In this document: positions 1-7,950 of the stretch, piece after piece
How positions within the stretch are numbered: position 1 is the first letter of the stretch
How the letters are laid out: each line of letters begins with the position of its first letter
DNA from: Clostridium sp. AN503
GTDB lineage: Bacteria > Bacillota > Clostridia > Lachnospirales > Lachnospiraceae
Direction of reading: 5' to 3'
Assembly (NCBI RefSeq): GCF_040719375.1
Contig: NZ_JBFDTP010000001.1
Span: forward strand, 1,240,001-1,304,000
Length of the DNA stretch: 64,000 nucleotides
Made by a program: the position numbers and the translations under genes
The notes under the pieces: model-generated
Databases searched by the model: none
The model's input: only the letters and a program-made list of their open reading frames with translations
Told to the model about the DNA's origin: nothing

Positions 1-297
1 GTCTATGTTTCCGGACAGCTTGGCATCGATGTGGCGGCAGGCGGCCTTGCGGACGGAGTGGAGGCCCAGGCCCACTGCTCCATGAAGAATCTGGGCGAGA
101 TCTTAAAAGCCGCGGGAAGCGATTACAAGAATGTGGTCAAGACTACGATCTTTTTGACAGACATGAATGATTTTGCTGCTGTGAACAAGATCTACGAGTC
201 CTATTTCGGAGGCGATTTCCCGGCCCGCTCCTGCATCCAGGTGGCGAAGCTCCCTCTGGGAGGACTGGTGGAAGTGGAGTGTGTGGCGGAGCTGTAA
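1..297 (+). CDS. RidA/YjgF-family protein, C-terminal part (cut by the window edge)
   Basis: The reading frame is open from base 1, so the start lies outside the window. The visible 98 residues match the RidA (YjgF/YER057c/UK114) family: VYVSGQLG near the start, then a KNVVKTTIFLTDMNDF stretch and a YFGGDFPARSC segment that carries the conserved arginine. Known members hydrolyse reactive enamine/imine intermediates from PLP enzymes, or act in amino-acid and pyrimidine breakdown. It is followed by about 390 bases without a gene that carry the control region of the next operon, so it probably belongs to an upstream unit. Family is clear; the substrate is not. Confidence 0.9.
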   Translation, partial: VYVSGQLGIDVAAGGLADGVEAQAHCSMKNLGEILKAAGSDYKNVVKTTIFLTDMNDFAAVNKIYESYFGGDFPARSCIQVAKLPLGGLVEVECVAEL

Positions 298-593
298 TCA
301 GTGTAAGCCGGATTCCTGTGAAGCATAGGCAGGTTATGGGTAAGGACAGGTAACTATATGTAAGTATTAGATAAGGGTATCCTGAAGGTCTTGGAAAAGG
401 CATTTGGGATGCCCTTATTGCGTTGTCAGCAGTGATTTTTAGTTGCCATACTGTTGCATGTTGTGGCTTCTTTGTTGCAGGTGATACAAAATTGTTGCCT
501 TGCATCAGAGCTGGTTTTGCTCCACTGATTGATGACAGCCTGATTCTTGAGGATTATTTGAGTTTTATCAGAGCGGCGTTGTGTTTATGATTT
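298..593. promoter_or_regulatory. Non-coding control region with three phased TGTTGCA repeats
   Basis: No convincing gene here. TGTTGCA occurs at 452 and 473 and TGTTGCC at 493, on the same strand and about 20-21 bases apart, i.e. about two helical turns. They lie 95-140 bases upstream of the -24/-12 promoter at 594. The same heptamer, in either orientation, recurs upstream of the two other sigma-54 promoters (4502-4554 and 6518-6547). By analogy with enhancer-binding proteins these are proposed as upstream activator sites for the PrpR-type regulator encoded at 4566-6464. Confidence 0.6.
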
Positions 594-609
594 TGGCATG
601 GTTTTTGCT
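594..609 (+). promoter_or_regulatory. Sigma-54 (-24/-12) promoter of the SAF-type oxidoreductase gene
   Basis: TGGCATGGTTTTTGCT fits the RpoN consensus TGGCAC-N5-TTGCW with one mismatch (T for C). It lies about 80 bases before the start codon at 688. Phased TGTTGCA repeats lie upstream, and an RpoN gene and an RpoN-dependent regulator are in the same locus. Confidence 0.75.
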
Positions 610-687
610 GTTTATATAGATAACAGAAAATACCTGCTGCACATGCTGTAGCTGTGCCGGGCAGAAAAGTAAAGGAGATTTTGCGAT

Positions 688-2061
688 ATGGATTACACAA
701 GCCTGTTGAAAAACAAAGATGGAAAGAAATCAAGAGTCGGCATTATCGGTGCTACGCGGGGGTATGGCTACACGCTGTTAGCGCAGATCCCGAAGGTAGA
801 GCTTATGGAACTGCGGCTGATCTGCGCCCGCCATACCGGGGAGTGTGAGGAAGTTCTTGCGGGGCTGGGGTATGGGAAAGATGAGATCGTGATCTGTTCC
901 ACAAAAGAGGAAGTTTTAAGCGCGCCGAAGGACGCGGTTCTGATCGTGACGGACTACAGCCTGGCAGCAGAGAGCGATATTACTGCGCTGGTTGAGTGCA
1001 CGGGGAATACTTCCGTCAGCTCTGATGCGGCGATCACCGCGCTGAAAAAAGGAATCAATGTGTATATGGTCTCTAAAGAGACGGACAGTGTATGCGGGCC
1101 GGTATTTAACCAGACGGCAGAAGAAAATCATGCAGTTTATGCGCTGGTAAACGGAGACCAGCCGAGAAATCTCCTGGATCTGTATTCCTGGGGGAAGGTG
1201 CTGGGACTGGAGATCATTGCGGCGGGAAAGGCCAGTGAATACGATTTTGTATGGGATCCGGATACTGGAGAGTTTACTTATATGGAAGGCGATGAGAAGC
1301 CCCATGAGAACATTCCGGGAATGAGGGAATTCTGGCATTACAAGGGGAAGGAAACCCTGGAGGAACGGCGTAAGCTGCTTGAAGCATATATGGCGGTCAT
1401 TTCTGCGGATCTGTGCGAGATGAATCTGGTGTCTAACGTCACCGGTCTGGTTCCGTCCGCTCCGCGCTTAAACTATCCGGTAGCAAAGATCAGTGAACTG
1501 GCTGATATCTTTATTCCGGAGGAAGACGGCGGAATCCTGAAAAAGACTGGGGTGGTAGATGTGTTCTGCAACCTTCGCGCCCCGGATGAGGCGAGCTTTG
1601 CCGGCGGAGAATTCATTATTATCAGGTGTGAAAATGAGACGGTCTGGGAGCTTTTGATCAGTAAGGGCCATGTGGTCAGCCGCAATGGAAAGTATGCGTG
1701 TATTTATCTCCCCTATCATTATATGGGGCTGGAGACACCGATCTCTATTTTGCTGGGCGATCTGATGGGAATCGGAACCCATCCGGAATGCCGTCAGGTG
1801 ACAGTCATGACAGGCGTGGCAGAGCGGGATCTGCCGAAGGGGACCGTGCTTAAGGTTCAGGGGCATCATCACTCCATTGACGGCCTGATCCCGGAGCTGT
1901 GGGAGAGGAAGGATGCAGAACATGTGGCTCCGTTTTATCTGTTGAATGGAATGATACTGTTAAGCGACGTGAAGAAGGGAGAGCCGATCACAAAGGATGT
2001 GGTAGACTTAAGCGGAAGCAGGCCCTATGAGCTGTATGAAGCAGGGTTGAAACTGAACTAA
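688..2061 (+). CDS. NAD(P)-dependent oxidoreductase, homoserine-dehydrogenase-like with SAF-type C-terminus
   Basis: 457 residues. A Rossmann nucleotide-binding start is seen at VGIIGATRGYGYTLL (about residues 17-31), followed by a homoserine-dehydrogenase-like NAD-binding region (STKEEVLS..., ALVECTGNTSVSSDAA). The C-terminal part (about 370-445) resembles a SAF domain (RDLPKGTVLKV, GEPITKDVV). Such proteins often accompany sugar-acid catabolic genes, so oxidation of a hydroxy or sugar acid is inferred, not shown. The start is supported by AAAGGAG about 10 bases upstream. It has its own sigma-54 promoter (594) and a terminator just after the stop, so it is probably a single-gene unit of the same regulon as the divergent permease and kinase genes. 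Confidence 0.75.
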   Translation: MDYTSLLKNKDGKKSRVGIIGATRGYGYTLLAQIPKVELMELRLICARHTGECEEVLAGLGYGKDEIVICSTKEEVLSAPKDAVLIVTDYSLAAESDITALVECTGNTSVSSDAAITALKKGINVYMVSKETDSVCGPVFNQTAEENHAVYALVNGDQPRNLLDLYSWGKVLGLEIIAAGKASEYDFVWDPDTGEFTYMEGDEKPHENIPGMREFWHYKGKETLEERRKLLEAYMAVISADLCEMNLVSNVTGLVPSAPRLNYPVAKISELADIFIPEEDGGILKKTGVVDVFCNLRAPDEASFAGGEFIIIRCENETVWELLISKGHVVSRNGKYACIYLPYHYMGLETPISILLGDLMGIGTHPECRQVTVMTGVAERDLPKGTVLKVQGHHHSIDGLIPELWERKDAEHVAPFYLLNGMILLSDVKKGEPITKDVVDLSGSRPYELYEAGLKLN

Positions 2062-2087
2062 AATCGGTTTGTTGACAGACAGAGCAA

Positions 2088-2116
2088 AGGAGGGTGCATC
2101 AGCGCCCTCCTGTTTT
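2088..2116 (+). terminator. Rho-independent terminator of the oxidoreductase gene
   Basis: AGGAGGGTGC and GCGCCCTCCT form a 10-bp stem (one G-U pair) with loop ATCA, followed by GTTTT. It lies 27 bases after the stop at 2061. Confidence 0.8.
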
Positions 2117-2121
2117 ATGTC

Positions 2122-2155
2122 AATAAAAATGGAAAGCCGGGCATTGCGCCCGGCT
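2122..2155 (-). terminator. Rho-independent terminator of the amidohydrolase gene
   Basis: Read on the minus strand, AGCCGGGC and GCCCGGCT form an 8-bp stem with a 5-base loop, followed by TTCCATTTTTATTG. It lies just after the stop codon of the amidohydrolase (2162) and back-to-back with the plus-strand terminator at 2088. Confidence 0.8.
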
Positions 2156-2161
2156 GAACTT

Positions 2162-3319
2162 TTATACAATAACAGTTCCATCCTGGATAACTCCGGCAAC
2201 TTTTTTCAGCGCCTTTACATCCTCCAGGGGATTCCCTTCCAGTATGACCAGATCTGCCTCCTTTCCTTCCCGGATGGAACCGACGCTGTGATCTGCGCGG
2301 CAGAGGCGGGCGGCGTTTATGGTGACGCCCGCAAGGACATCGCGGTTTGCCGCACCCAGGTCAGAGATATAACATGCTTCCTGCGCCAGTCCCTGGTGCA
2401 GGCCGTCCGTGCCGATGCCAAACTTAAGACCGCCTTTTATGGCGCCGGAAAGGCAGTTGCAGATGATCTCTTTTTCCCTCAGGCTGCCGTCCCGGTCCTG
2501 GGGTGAGAACTTGAAAAGAAGCTCGTCATTTAGGGCATAGCTGGGGGTATATACAACCCAGCGGTCCTCTTTTTTCACACGCTCCACCTGGCCGGGCGTA
2601 ATGTAATAGACGTGTTCCAGGCAGTCGATGCCGGCAGTCAGGCAGTCATCCAGCCCCTGTCCGCCGGAGCAGTGGCAGGCGGTCGGGATATTGACGCTTC
2701 TGGCTTCTTCCACCACAACCCGAAGCTCGTCCAGGGTGAGGAAATGATAGATAAACGGTGTGGCGTTGATCACTTTGGTCATGAAGACTTTGAGGAAATC
2801 CACTCCATGGGCAATGTTTTCACGGGATGTTTTGCGGAAGGCCTCAGGGCCGCAGTGCGGCATCCCCACGTATCCGTGGCCATGGGTGCTGCGCATACCG
2901 ATTCCGCTGACGATCAGCTTGGGTCCCGCAAGGCGGCCCTCTTTCTGCGCTTTTTTGCAGGTGACATCGATGTAGAAGCGGTCGCCAAGGCAGCGGGAGG
3001 TGGTGACGCCGGAAACCAGGTCGTCCTTCATGGTTTTGATGGCGCGGATGGTCTGCTCCGCCTCGCAGTCCTCCATCTTCACAAGATGGTTTTGCAGCCT
3101 GGCATCCAGCGCCAGGTGATTGTGGCAGTCGATCATGCCCGGGATGATCACGTTGTCGCCGTAGTCAAGTACCTGGATGCCTTCCGGAATGGTCATTTGG
3201 GAAATATGTTCATAGATGGCTGCGATCTTACCATTCTCCACCAAAAGCCCGGCGTCCTTCTTTGTCTCCAGTTCGTCTCCAACGATGATCTCATTTGCTT
3301 TGATAATATAACGCTCCAT
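2162..3319 (-). CDS. Amidohydrolase-family metal-dependent hydrolase
   Basis: 385 residues, typical of the cyclic amidohydrolase superfamily. The N-terminal beta-sandwich ends at VIIPGMIDCHNHLALD, whose HxH motif (CHNH) binds the catalytic metal. Further metal-ligand candidates are in PTACHCSGG and CLEHVYY, and the catalytic Asp in FGIGTDGLHQG. The C-terminus returns to the small domain (SVGSIREGKEADLVILEGNPLED). Imidazolonepropionase, prolidase-like and dihydroorotase-like enzymes share this fold; the substrate cannot be fixed from sequence. It lies 42 bases downstream of the KdgT permease on the same strand and is likely co-transcribed from the sigma-54 promoter at 4388, so it may open a lactone or lactam, or remove an amide, from the imported compound (inference). 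Confidence 0.85.
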   Translation of the reverse strand: MERYIIKANEIIVGDELETKKDAGLLVENGKIAAIYEHISQMTIPEGIQVLDYGDNVIIPGMIDCHNHLALDARLQNHLVKMEDCEAEQTIRAIKTMKDDLVSGVTTSRCLGDRFYIDVTCKKAQKEGRLAGPKLIVSGIGMRSTHGHGYVGMPHCGPEAFRKTSRENIAHGVDFLKVFMTKVINATPFIYHFLTLDELRVVVEEARSVNIPTACHCSGGQGLDDCLTAGIDCLEHVYYITPGQVERVKKEDRWVVYTPSYALNDELLFKFSPQDRDGSLREKEIICNCLSGAIKGGLKFGIGTDGLHQGLAQEACYISDLGAANRDVLAGVTINAARLCRADHSVGSIREGKEADLVILEGNPLEDVKALKKVAGVIQDGTVIV

Positions 3320-3361
3320 GTAAATACCCTCCTATACTTGATCTTATTTGTGCGGCGCTGG

Positions 3362-4306
3362 TCACTCTTTTTGCTTTGCTGCAGCTTTTTTTGCGAAAAA
3401 GCCGGTGAGGATCGGCGTAAGGATCGCGGTGATGACGACTGCGCCCGCAACCTGTGCGGTAGCGATCCCAACCACCGGTTCCAGGGACGGGTCAGCCAGA
3501 GCGACGGAAGCCGGGACTGCAACGGCATTGCCTCCTGTCGTGCCGATCGCCATGCCCATGGGGTCAGGTTTCCTGCGGATCAGGCTGTAGAGATAGTAGG
3601 TTACGACACCGGTGAAGAATACGGTGATCAGGCCCAGGATGATGCCGCCGGCACCGGCCTTTGCGATCGTAAACAGGCTGGTATTAGCGCCGAGGACAAA
3701 ACCGTTGAAGGGAAGCAGCATGGCAAGTCCGTTGGACAGCAGGACTTTAAAATCTTCATCCAGATTACCCAGGATCATACCGATGATCAGAGGAACGATC
3801 GCGGCGACCAGGGAGATGACCGGGATATTTGCAAGGCCGGTGGTACCCAGGGCGATCATGGTCAGGAACGGGCCGTCATTTAAGGAGAGGATCGCGATAG
3901 CGCCAACATCGGTGCTGTCGCCGAATTCCTTTGCCAGGGCGGTATAGATCGCGCCGTTGGAGTTGGTAACGGCGGTGATGACAGCCAGCGGGGTGAGGCC
4001 GAGGATCCCCATCGGCCCGAACATCATATTCAGCCCCAGACCCAGAAGCACGCCGATGGCATACTTTAAGATGGTCAGTACGGCGCCTTTATAAAGAGGC
4101 ATCGCTGCCTGCTTAAAATTGATGGTCGCGCCGCTGCACAGGATGAAAAGGCCGACCAGGGTTGAGGTCCCTGATTTAAACAGACCGGTAGTAAAGCCTC
4201 CGATCTCCAGTACCTGGGGGATAAATGTGTTGATCAGGCAGCCAAGCAGCAGTGGGATGACCATCATACCTCCGGGAAATTTTTTCATTGTTGCACAAAT
4301 CTTCAT
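3362..4306 (-). CDS. kdgT: KdgT-family 2-keto-3-deoxygluconate permease
   Basis: 314 residues, close to the length of known KdgT proteins. The sequence starts MKICATMKKFPGGMMVIPLL and then alternates hydrophobic segments (about 10 membrane helices), with the family signatures PLLLGCLINTFIPQ, LGLNMMFGPMG and TNSNGAIYTALAKEFG. Family members import 2-keto-3-deoxygluconate with protons; here the cargo may be a related sugar acid handled by the kinase and aldolase at 6.7-8.5 kb. The frame stays open further upstream, but the start at 4306 is preferred because GAAGGAGAGG lies just before it and the KdgT homology begins there. The -24/-12 promoter at 4388 is about 80 bases upstream, so regulation by RpoN and the PrpR-type activator is likely. 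Confidence 0.88.
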   Translation of the reverse strand: MKICATMKKFPGGMMVIPLLLGCLINTFIPQVLEIGGFTTGLFKSGTSTLVGLFILCSGATINFKQAAMPLYKGAVLTILKYAIGVLLGLGLNMMFGPMGILGLTPLAVITAVTNSNGAIYTALAKEFGDSTDVGAIAILSLNDGPFLTMIALGTTGLANIPVISLVAAIVPLIIGMILGNLDEDFKVLLSNGLAMLLPFNGFVLGANTSLFTIAKAGAGGIILGLITVFFTGVVTYYLYSLIRRKPDPMGMAIGTTGGNAVAVPASVALADPSLEPVVGIATAQVAGAVVITAILTPILTGFFAKKAAAKQKE

Positions 4307-4387
4307 ACGAATACCTCTCCTTCTTCGTGTTGTAGGGCAGGTGCGGATACAACCCGTCCGGCGCCCCCAAATGATACTCATATGTAA

Positions 4388-4403
4388 AGCAATTATTATG
4401 CCA
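4388..4403 (-). promoter_or_regulatory. Sigma-54 (-24/-12) promoter of the kdgT-amidohydrolase operon
   Basis: On the minus strand the sequence reads TGGCATAATAATTGCT, matching TGGCAC-N5-TTGCW with a single mismatch. It lies about 80 bases before the kdgT start, and a cluster of TGCAACA/TACAACA boxes (4484-4554) lies 80-165 bases further upstream, the usual layout for an enhancer-dependent promoter. Confidence 0.75.
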
Positions 4404-4483
4404 AGAGGTATAAAGTTTATAATTTTTAAAGAAAAGAGCGGAGATATAAAGAAAAAGCGCAGACAATAAGGGAATAGAAACAA

Positions 4484-4554
4484 TGTTGTAATATCGTTGG
4501 GTGCAACAGATTTACAACAAAATACGCAACGGTGTTACAACATATCCTGCAACA
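4484..4554. promoter_or_regulatory. Cluster of TGCAACA/TACAACA boxes, putative activator binding sites
   Basis: Within 71 bases there are TGTTGTA (4484), TGCAACA (4502), TACAACA (4513), CGCAACG (4525), TACAACA (4536) and TGCAACA (4548). Spacings of 11-12 bases put the sites on one helix face. GTTG-N4-CAAC (4497-4508) is a small dyad. The cluster lies between the regulator stop (4566) and the sigma-54 promoter of kdgT. It uses the same heptamer as the clusters near 452-499 and 6494-6547. Confidence 0.65.
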
Positions 4555-4565
4555 CCGCTGCCTTT

Positions 4566-6464
4566 TTATTTTAGATTATATTTTTGCATTTTCCGCCACA
4601 GGGTGGAGCGGTTGATGCCTAAAAGCTTTGCGGCTTTCGTCTGGTTGCCGCCGCACTCATTTAAAGCCCATAGAATGGAACTCTCTTCGTTCTGGGGCTG
4701 AATGGAGGTACGGGATATGACCGGCGTCTCCATATCCAGATCCTGAGGGTATAACGCCTGGAGCAGCACATCCTTTGTGATGACGCCATCGGCGCAGATG
4801 GCGCAGGAGCGCTCCACAATGTTGCCCAGCTCCCGGATATTGCCGTTAAACGGATAGTCATGGAGGACGGAGAGGGCAGCCGGGTTGATTGAGGGGGCCG
4901 GGACGTTGTTCTCATAGTTACGCTGCTTCATCAGATGCATAAACAGCAGCTCCACATCCTTGTCACGCTGGCGCAGCGGTGGAAGGAAGATCCGGAGCAC
5001 GTCCAGGCGGTACATTAAGTCGCGCCGGAAAAGCCCCTTTCCCGCAAGTTGTGCGATGCTCTTGTTGGTGGCGGAAATGATCCGCACATTGACCGTTATG
5101 ACCTTATTATCACCGATTCTGCGGACTTCATGTTCCTGAAGGACACGCAGCAGTTTTGACTGGGTGGACAGGGAGATTTCCCCAATCTCATCCAGAAACA
5201 GAGTGCCTCCGTGGGCCTGCTCGAACAGCCCCATTTTCCCGCCTTTGACTGTACCTGTAAAAGCGCCTTCCACATAACCGAACAACTCGCTTTCCAACAG
5301 ATTTTCCGCCAGGGCGGCGCAGTTGATCGCAACAAAGGGACCGTTTTTCCGGGGGCTGGCGTTGTGGATGCTCTGTGCAAACAGCTCCTTCCCGGTCCCG
5401 GTCTCGCCCACAATGATAATATTGGAATCGGATGCCGCATATCGCCTGGCGCTTTCAATGGTGGAACTGATGATGGCGCTTTCATGGATGATGTCGTCAA
5501 AGGTATATTTGGCGCGCAGCCCTTTTTCACTTAAGCTCTTTCGTATCTGGTTCTCCAGCTTCTGGATCAGGGTAATGTCGGACAGGGTTATGACAACGCC
5601 GGAGATCCGCCCGTCAACCACAACCGGAGTAAATGCGATGGAAACGGTTATATTGCTTTTGGCGATCGTGTGGATCCTGCCGGTGATCTCCTGCCCGCTT
5701 GCCAGGACCTCGGTAAATGGCTTGTATAGGTAGGGCAGGGTGGTCTTAAGAGGGCGGGAGATCAGGCTGGTCCCATTATTCATTGCTTTTACGACCCGGT
5801 TGCGCACCTGGATACAGCCGTCTGAATCCACATACAGCACACCGTCCTTGGAGGAGTAGATGATCGTTTTGTAGGTCTCTGCCACGACACGTTCAATCTG
5901 GATCTGCTCCACAGTGCGGATGGTTTCGTTGATCGCCTGCAGGATCGTGTCTTCACCGGTGCGGATCAGCATGGATGGAAGGCCCCGCTTTTTTGCAAGG
6001 GCCGTGGCGGAGTAACCGCCGATCAGGGCATCGCAGCCGTCGGACACCGCGTTATCTATGGCATTTTCCAAATCCTTGTAGTCGTCTAACGGGTAGATCT
6101 GCACCTCGCATCCCAGCAATTTACACAGATCGGACGCTTCATAGATCTTTCCGTAAAATCCGCAGATAGCGATCCGCCTGGACTGGAAGGCGCTGCGGCA
6201 CTCCGCCACGGTACGGATGATGTCATAGCCGGAGATGGCAAGGTCTATGATGGGAAGCTGCGGATACATGGTTTTTAATTGTCTGGCGCTGAACCCGCGG
6301 GCGATGATGGCATCGTAGGCGTCTACGCGGATATCAAGGGTCTGGTCTACGGTCAGGGCCTGGATATCGGTGGCGATCCGCGCCTTTTCGGGATGGCTGC
6401 TGAGTACAAATTCAACCTTTTCCTTTAGTTCCGGATATGGTACAATAAATAATATTTGGATCAT
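4566..6464 (-). CDS. PrpR-type sigma-54-dependent transcriptional activator
   Basis: 632 residues. Order: PrpR_N sensory domain (about 5-180, starting IQILFIVPYPELKEKVEF), PAS domain (about 195-310), AAA+ sigma-54 activation domain (about 325-560) and a Fis-type HTH at the C-terminus (ECGGNQTKAAKLLGINRSTL). Walker A is GETGTGKE and the Walker B region is GGTLFLDEIGE. The sigma-54 contact loop reads GAFTGT instead of the usual GAFTGA. The start at 6464 is chosen over one nine codons upstream because AGAAGGAGG lies 5-6 bases before it. PrpR_N proteins sense small metabolites; here the neighbours suggest a sugar acid or its phosphate. Likely targets are the promoters at 594, 4388 and 6613. Confidence 0.92.
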   Translation of the reverse strand: MIQILFIVPYPELKEKVEFVLSSHPEKARIATDIQALTVDQTLDIRVDAYDAIIARGFSARQLKTMYPQLPIIDLAISGYDIIRTVAECRSAFQSRRIAICGFYGKIYEASDLCKLLGCEVQIYPLDDYKDLENAIDNAVSDGCDALIGGYSATALAKKRGLPSMLIRTGEDTILQAINETIRTVEQIQIERVVAETYKTIIYSSKDGVLYVDSDGCIQVRNRVVKAMNNGTSLISRPLKTTLPYLYKPFTEVLASGQEITGRIHTIAKSNITVSIAFTPVVVDGRISGVVITLSDITLIQKLENQIRKSLSEKGLRAKYTFDDIIHESAIISSTIESARRYAASDSNIIIVGETGTGKELFAQSIHNASPRKNGPFVAINCAALAENLLESELFGYVEGAFTGTVKGGKMGLFEQAHGGTLFLDEIGEISLSTQSKLLRVLQEHEVRRIGDNKVITVNVRIISATNKSIAQLAGKGLFRRDLMYRLDVLRIFLPPLRQRDKDVELLFMHLMKQRNYENNVPAPSINPAALSVLHDYPFNGNIRELGNIVERSCAICADGVITKDVLLQALYPQDLDMETPVISRTSIQPQNEESSILWALNECGGNQTKAAKLLGINRSTLWRKMQKYNLK

Positions 6465-6493
6465 AAATCCTCCTTCTGTACGGTGGGGCAATG

Positions 6494-6547
6494 TGTTGTT
6501 GTTTCATTCTACAATAATGCAACACCTGGGTCAACAGTTTTGCAACA
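6494..6547. promoter_or_regulatory. TGCAACA repeats between the regulator and the kinase operon
   Basis: TGTTGTT (6494), TGCAACA (6518), TCAACAG (6531) and TGCAACA (6541) lie in the divergent gap between the regulator (start 6464) and the kinase (start 6682), 65-120 bases upstream of the -24/-12 promoter at 6613. These are the likely activator sites. Overlap with the regulator's own upstream region suggests autoregulation. Confidence 0.6.
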
Positions 6548-6612
6548 CATGTGTGGGGAATATAGAGACAGCGAATGGGGCAGAGAACGGCCTTAAGAGC
6601 AGTTGTCCGGAC

Positions 6613-6628
6613 TGGCATGGAATTTGCT
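6613..6628 (+). promoter_or_regulatory. Sigma-54 (-24/-12) promoter of the kinase-aldolase-rpoN operon
   Basis: TGGCATGGAATTTGCT matches the extended RpoN consensus TGGCACGRNNNTTGCW at all defined positions except T for C in the -24 box. It lies about 55 bases before the kinase start. If the operon runs to 9990 it would include rpoN, giving positive feedback. Confidence 0.8.
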
Positions 6629-6681
6629 ATATATAATATAGAATAGCGTCAATCAAGATTATAGATAGCAGGAGGGAGATT

Positions 6682-7950
6682 ATGCCAGTTTTTGGATGTG
6701 TAGCCGATGATTTTACAGGGGCGGGAGATGCCGCGTCATTTCTGGTGAAGGGAGGGCTGTCTGTACAGCTTTTTTCCGGGATTCCGTCGGAGGGCAGCAG
6801 GATTGCCGAAGGGGTCCAGGCGGTGGTGATCGCTCTGAAGTCCCGGACGCAGAAAAAGGATGAGGCGGTACGGGATACCATGGAGGCGTTTCAATGGCTG
6901 AAGGAGAAGGGGGTGCAGCAGTTTTATTTTAAATACTGCTCTACATTTGATTCTACACCGGAAGGGAATATCGGGCCGGTCCTGGATGCGGCCATGGAGT
7001 TTTTACAGGTTCCGTGTACGGTTTTATGTCCGGCGCTGCCGGTCAATGGGCGTGTGGTCCAGCACGGGGAATTGTATGTGAACGGCGTTCCTCTTCAGGA
7101 AAGCCCCATGAGAAACCATCCCCTTACGCCCATGTGGGACTGCGGGATTGCCAGGCTGATGCAGCCGCAGAGCAGATATTCCTGTGTGGAATTGTGGAAG
7201 GAGCAGATGGGGCAGGATGAGAGGGCCATATGGGGCTGGCTTTCAGAACGCTCCTGCGGTGCAGAGCACTATTATATCATTCCCGATTATCAGGATGATG
7301 GGGATGGGGCGCGGATCGCGGAGCTGTTTGGCGGGTTAAGTCTGCTGTCAGGAGGCAGCGGGCTCTTAGAACCGTTAGCCCGTCATATCAGCACCCAGAG
7401 CCGGAAAGGACAGGCTCCGGACATCCGCGCGGCGGGTGCTGCGATCCTTCTTGCGGGAAGCTGCTCTAAAGCCACGCTGGGGCAGATCGCTTATTTCCAG
7501 GCTCATGGGGGGATTAGCTATAAGATAGATCCTGCGGCTCTGCTTGAAGACCCGGGTCAGGTGGATGAAGCATGGGACTTTGTAGAGGCCCACTGGGGCG
7601 CCCCGGTACTGGTGTACAGCTCGGATACTGCGGACAATGTAAAGGAAAGCCAGCGACTGGGTCAGAGCCGGATCGCAGATCTGCTGGAGCAGGCAGCGGC
7701 TGAGCTTGCAGAGCGCGCCGTCAGCCATGGAATCCGCCGGGTGATCGTTGCAGGAGGAGAGACCTCCGGCGCGGTGACAAAACGGCTGGGCTTTTCATCT
7801 TACCAGATCGGGCAGAGTGTGGCGCCGGGGGTGCCTGTCATGATCCCCATGGAAAATCCGGATATCCGTCTGGTCTTAAAATCCGGTAATTTTGGTCAGG
7901 AAGATTTTTTTGAACGGGTTTTGGCGATGACAGAAATGGAGGAAGACTGA
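6682..7950 (+). CDS. Four-carbon acid sugar kinase family protein (DUF1537, OtnK/DtnK type)
   Basis: 422 residues. The N-terminus FGCVADDFTGAGDAASFLV is the hallmark of the DUF1537/four-carbon acid sugar kinase family. The N-terminal sugar-acid-binding domain (to about residue 235) is followed by the nucleotide-binding domain, with GGSGLLEPLARH, AGSCSKATLGQ, VAGGETSGAVTKRLG and the C-terminal LKSGNFGQEDFF. Known members phosphorylate D-threonate, L-erythronate or 3-oxo-tetronate. Pairing with a class II aldolase, overlapping its stop by TGATG, is the arrangement seen for 3-oxo-tetronate kinase with 3-oxo-tetronate-4-phosphate decarboxylase. AGGAGGGAG precedes the ATG. Exact substrate is inferred only. 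Confidence 0.9.
   Translation: MPVFGCVADDFTGAGDAASFLVKGGLSVQLFSGIPSEGSRIAEGVQAVVIALKSRTQKKDEAVRDTMEAFQWLKEKGVQQFYFKYCSTFDSTPEGNIGPVLDAAMEFLQVPCTVLCPALPVNGRVVQHGELYVNGVPLQESPMRNHPLTPMWDCGIARLMQPQSRYSCVELWKEQMGQDERAIWGWLSERSCGAEHYYIIPDYQDDGDGARIAELFGGLSLLSGGSGLLEPLARHISTQSRKGQAPDIRAAGAAILLAGSCSKATLGQIAYFQAHGGISYKIDPAALLEDPGQVDEAWDFVEAHWGAPVLVYSSDTADNVKESQRLGQSRIADLLEQAAAELAERAVSHGIRRVIVAGGETSGAVTKRLGFSSYQIGQSVAPGVPVMIPMENPDIRLVLKSGNFGQEDFFERVLAMTEMEED

Noticed and set aside
143..505. Minus-strand 120-codon open frame over the RidA gene end and the first intergenic region
   Set aside because: It is antisense to the clear RidA frame and to a regulatory region, has no homology that I recognise and a Pro/Arg-rich shadow composition.
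2612..3883. Long plus-strand open frame (423 codons) across the amidohydrolase and kdgT genes
   Set aside because: It is a shadow of two well-supported minus-strand genes. Its composition (Asp/Gly/His rich) is typical of antisense frames in GC-rich DNA.
4307..4483. N-terminal extension of KdgT by 59 codons
   Set aside because: The extension covers the sigma-54 promoter, lacks KdgT similarity and lacks a ribosome site, while 4306 has a good one.
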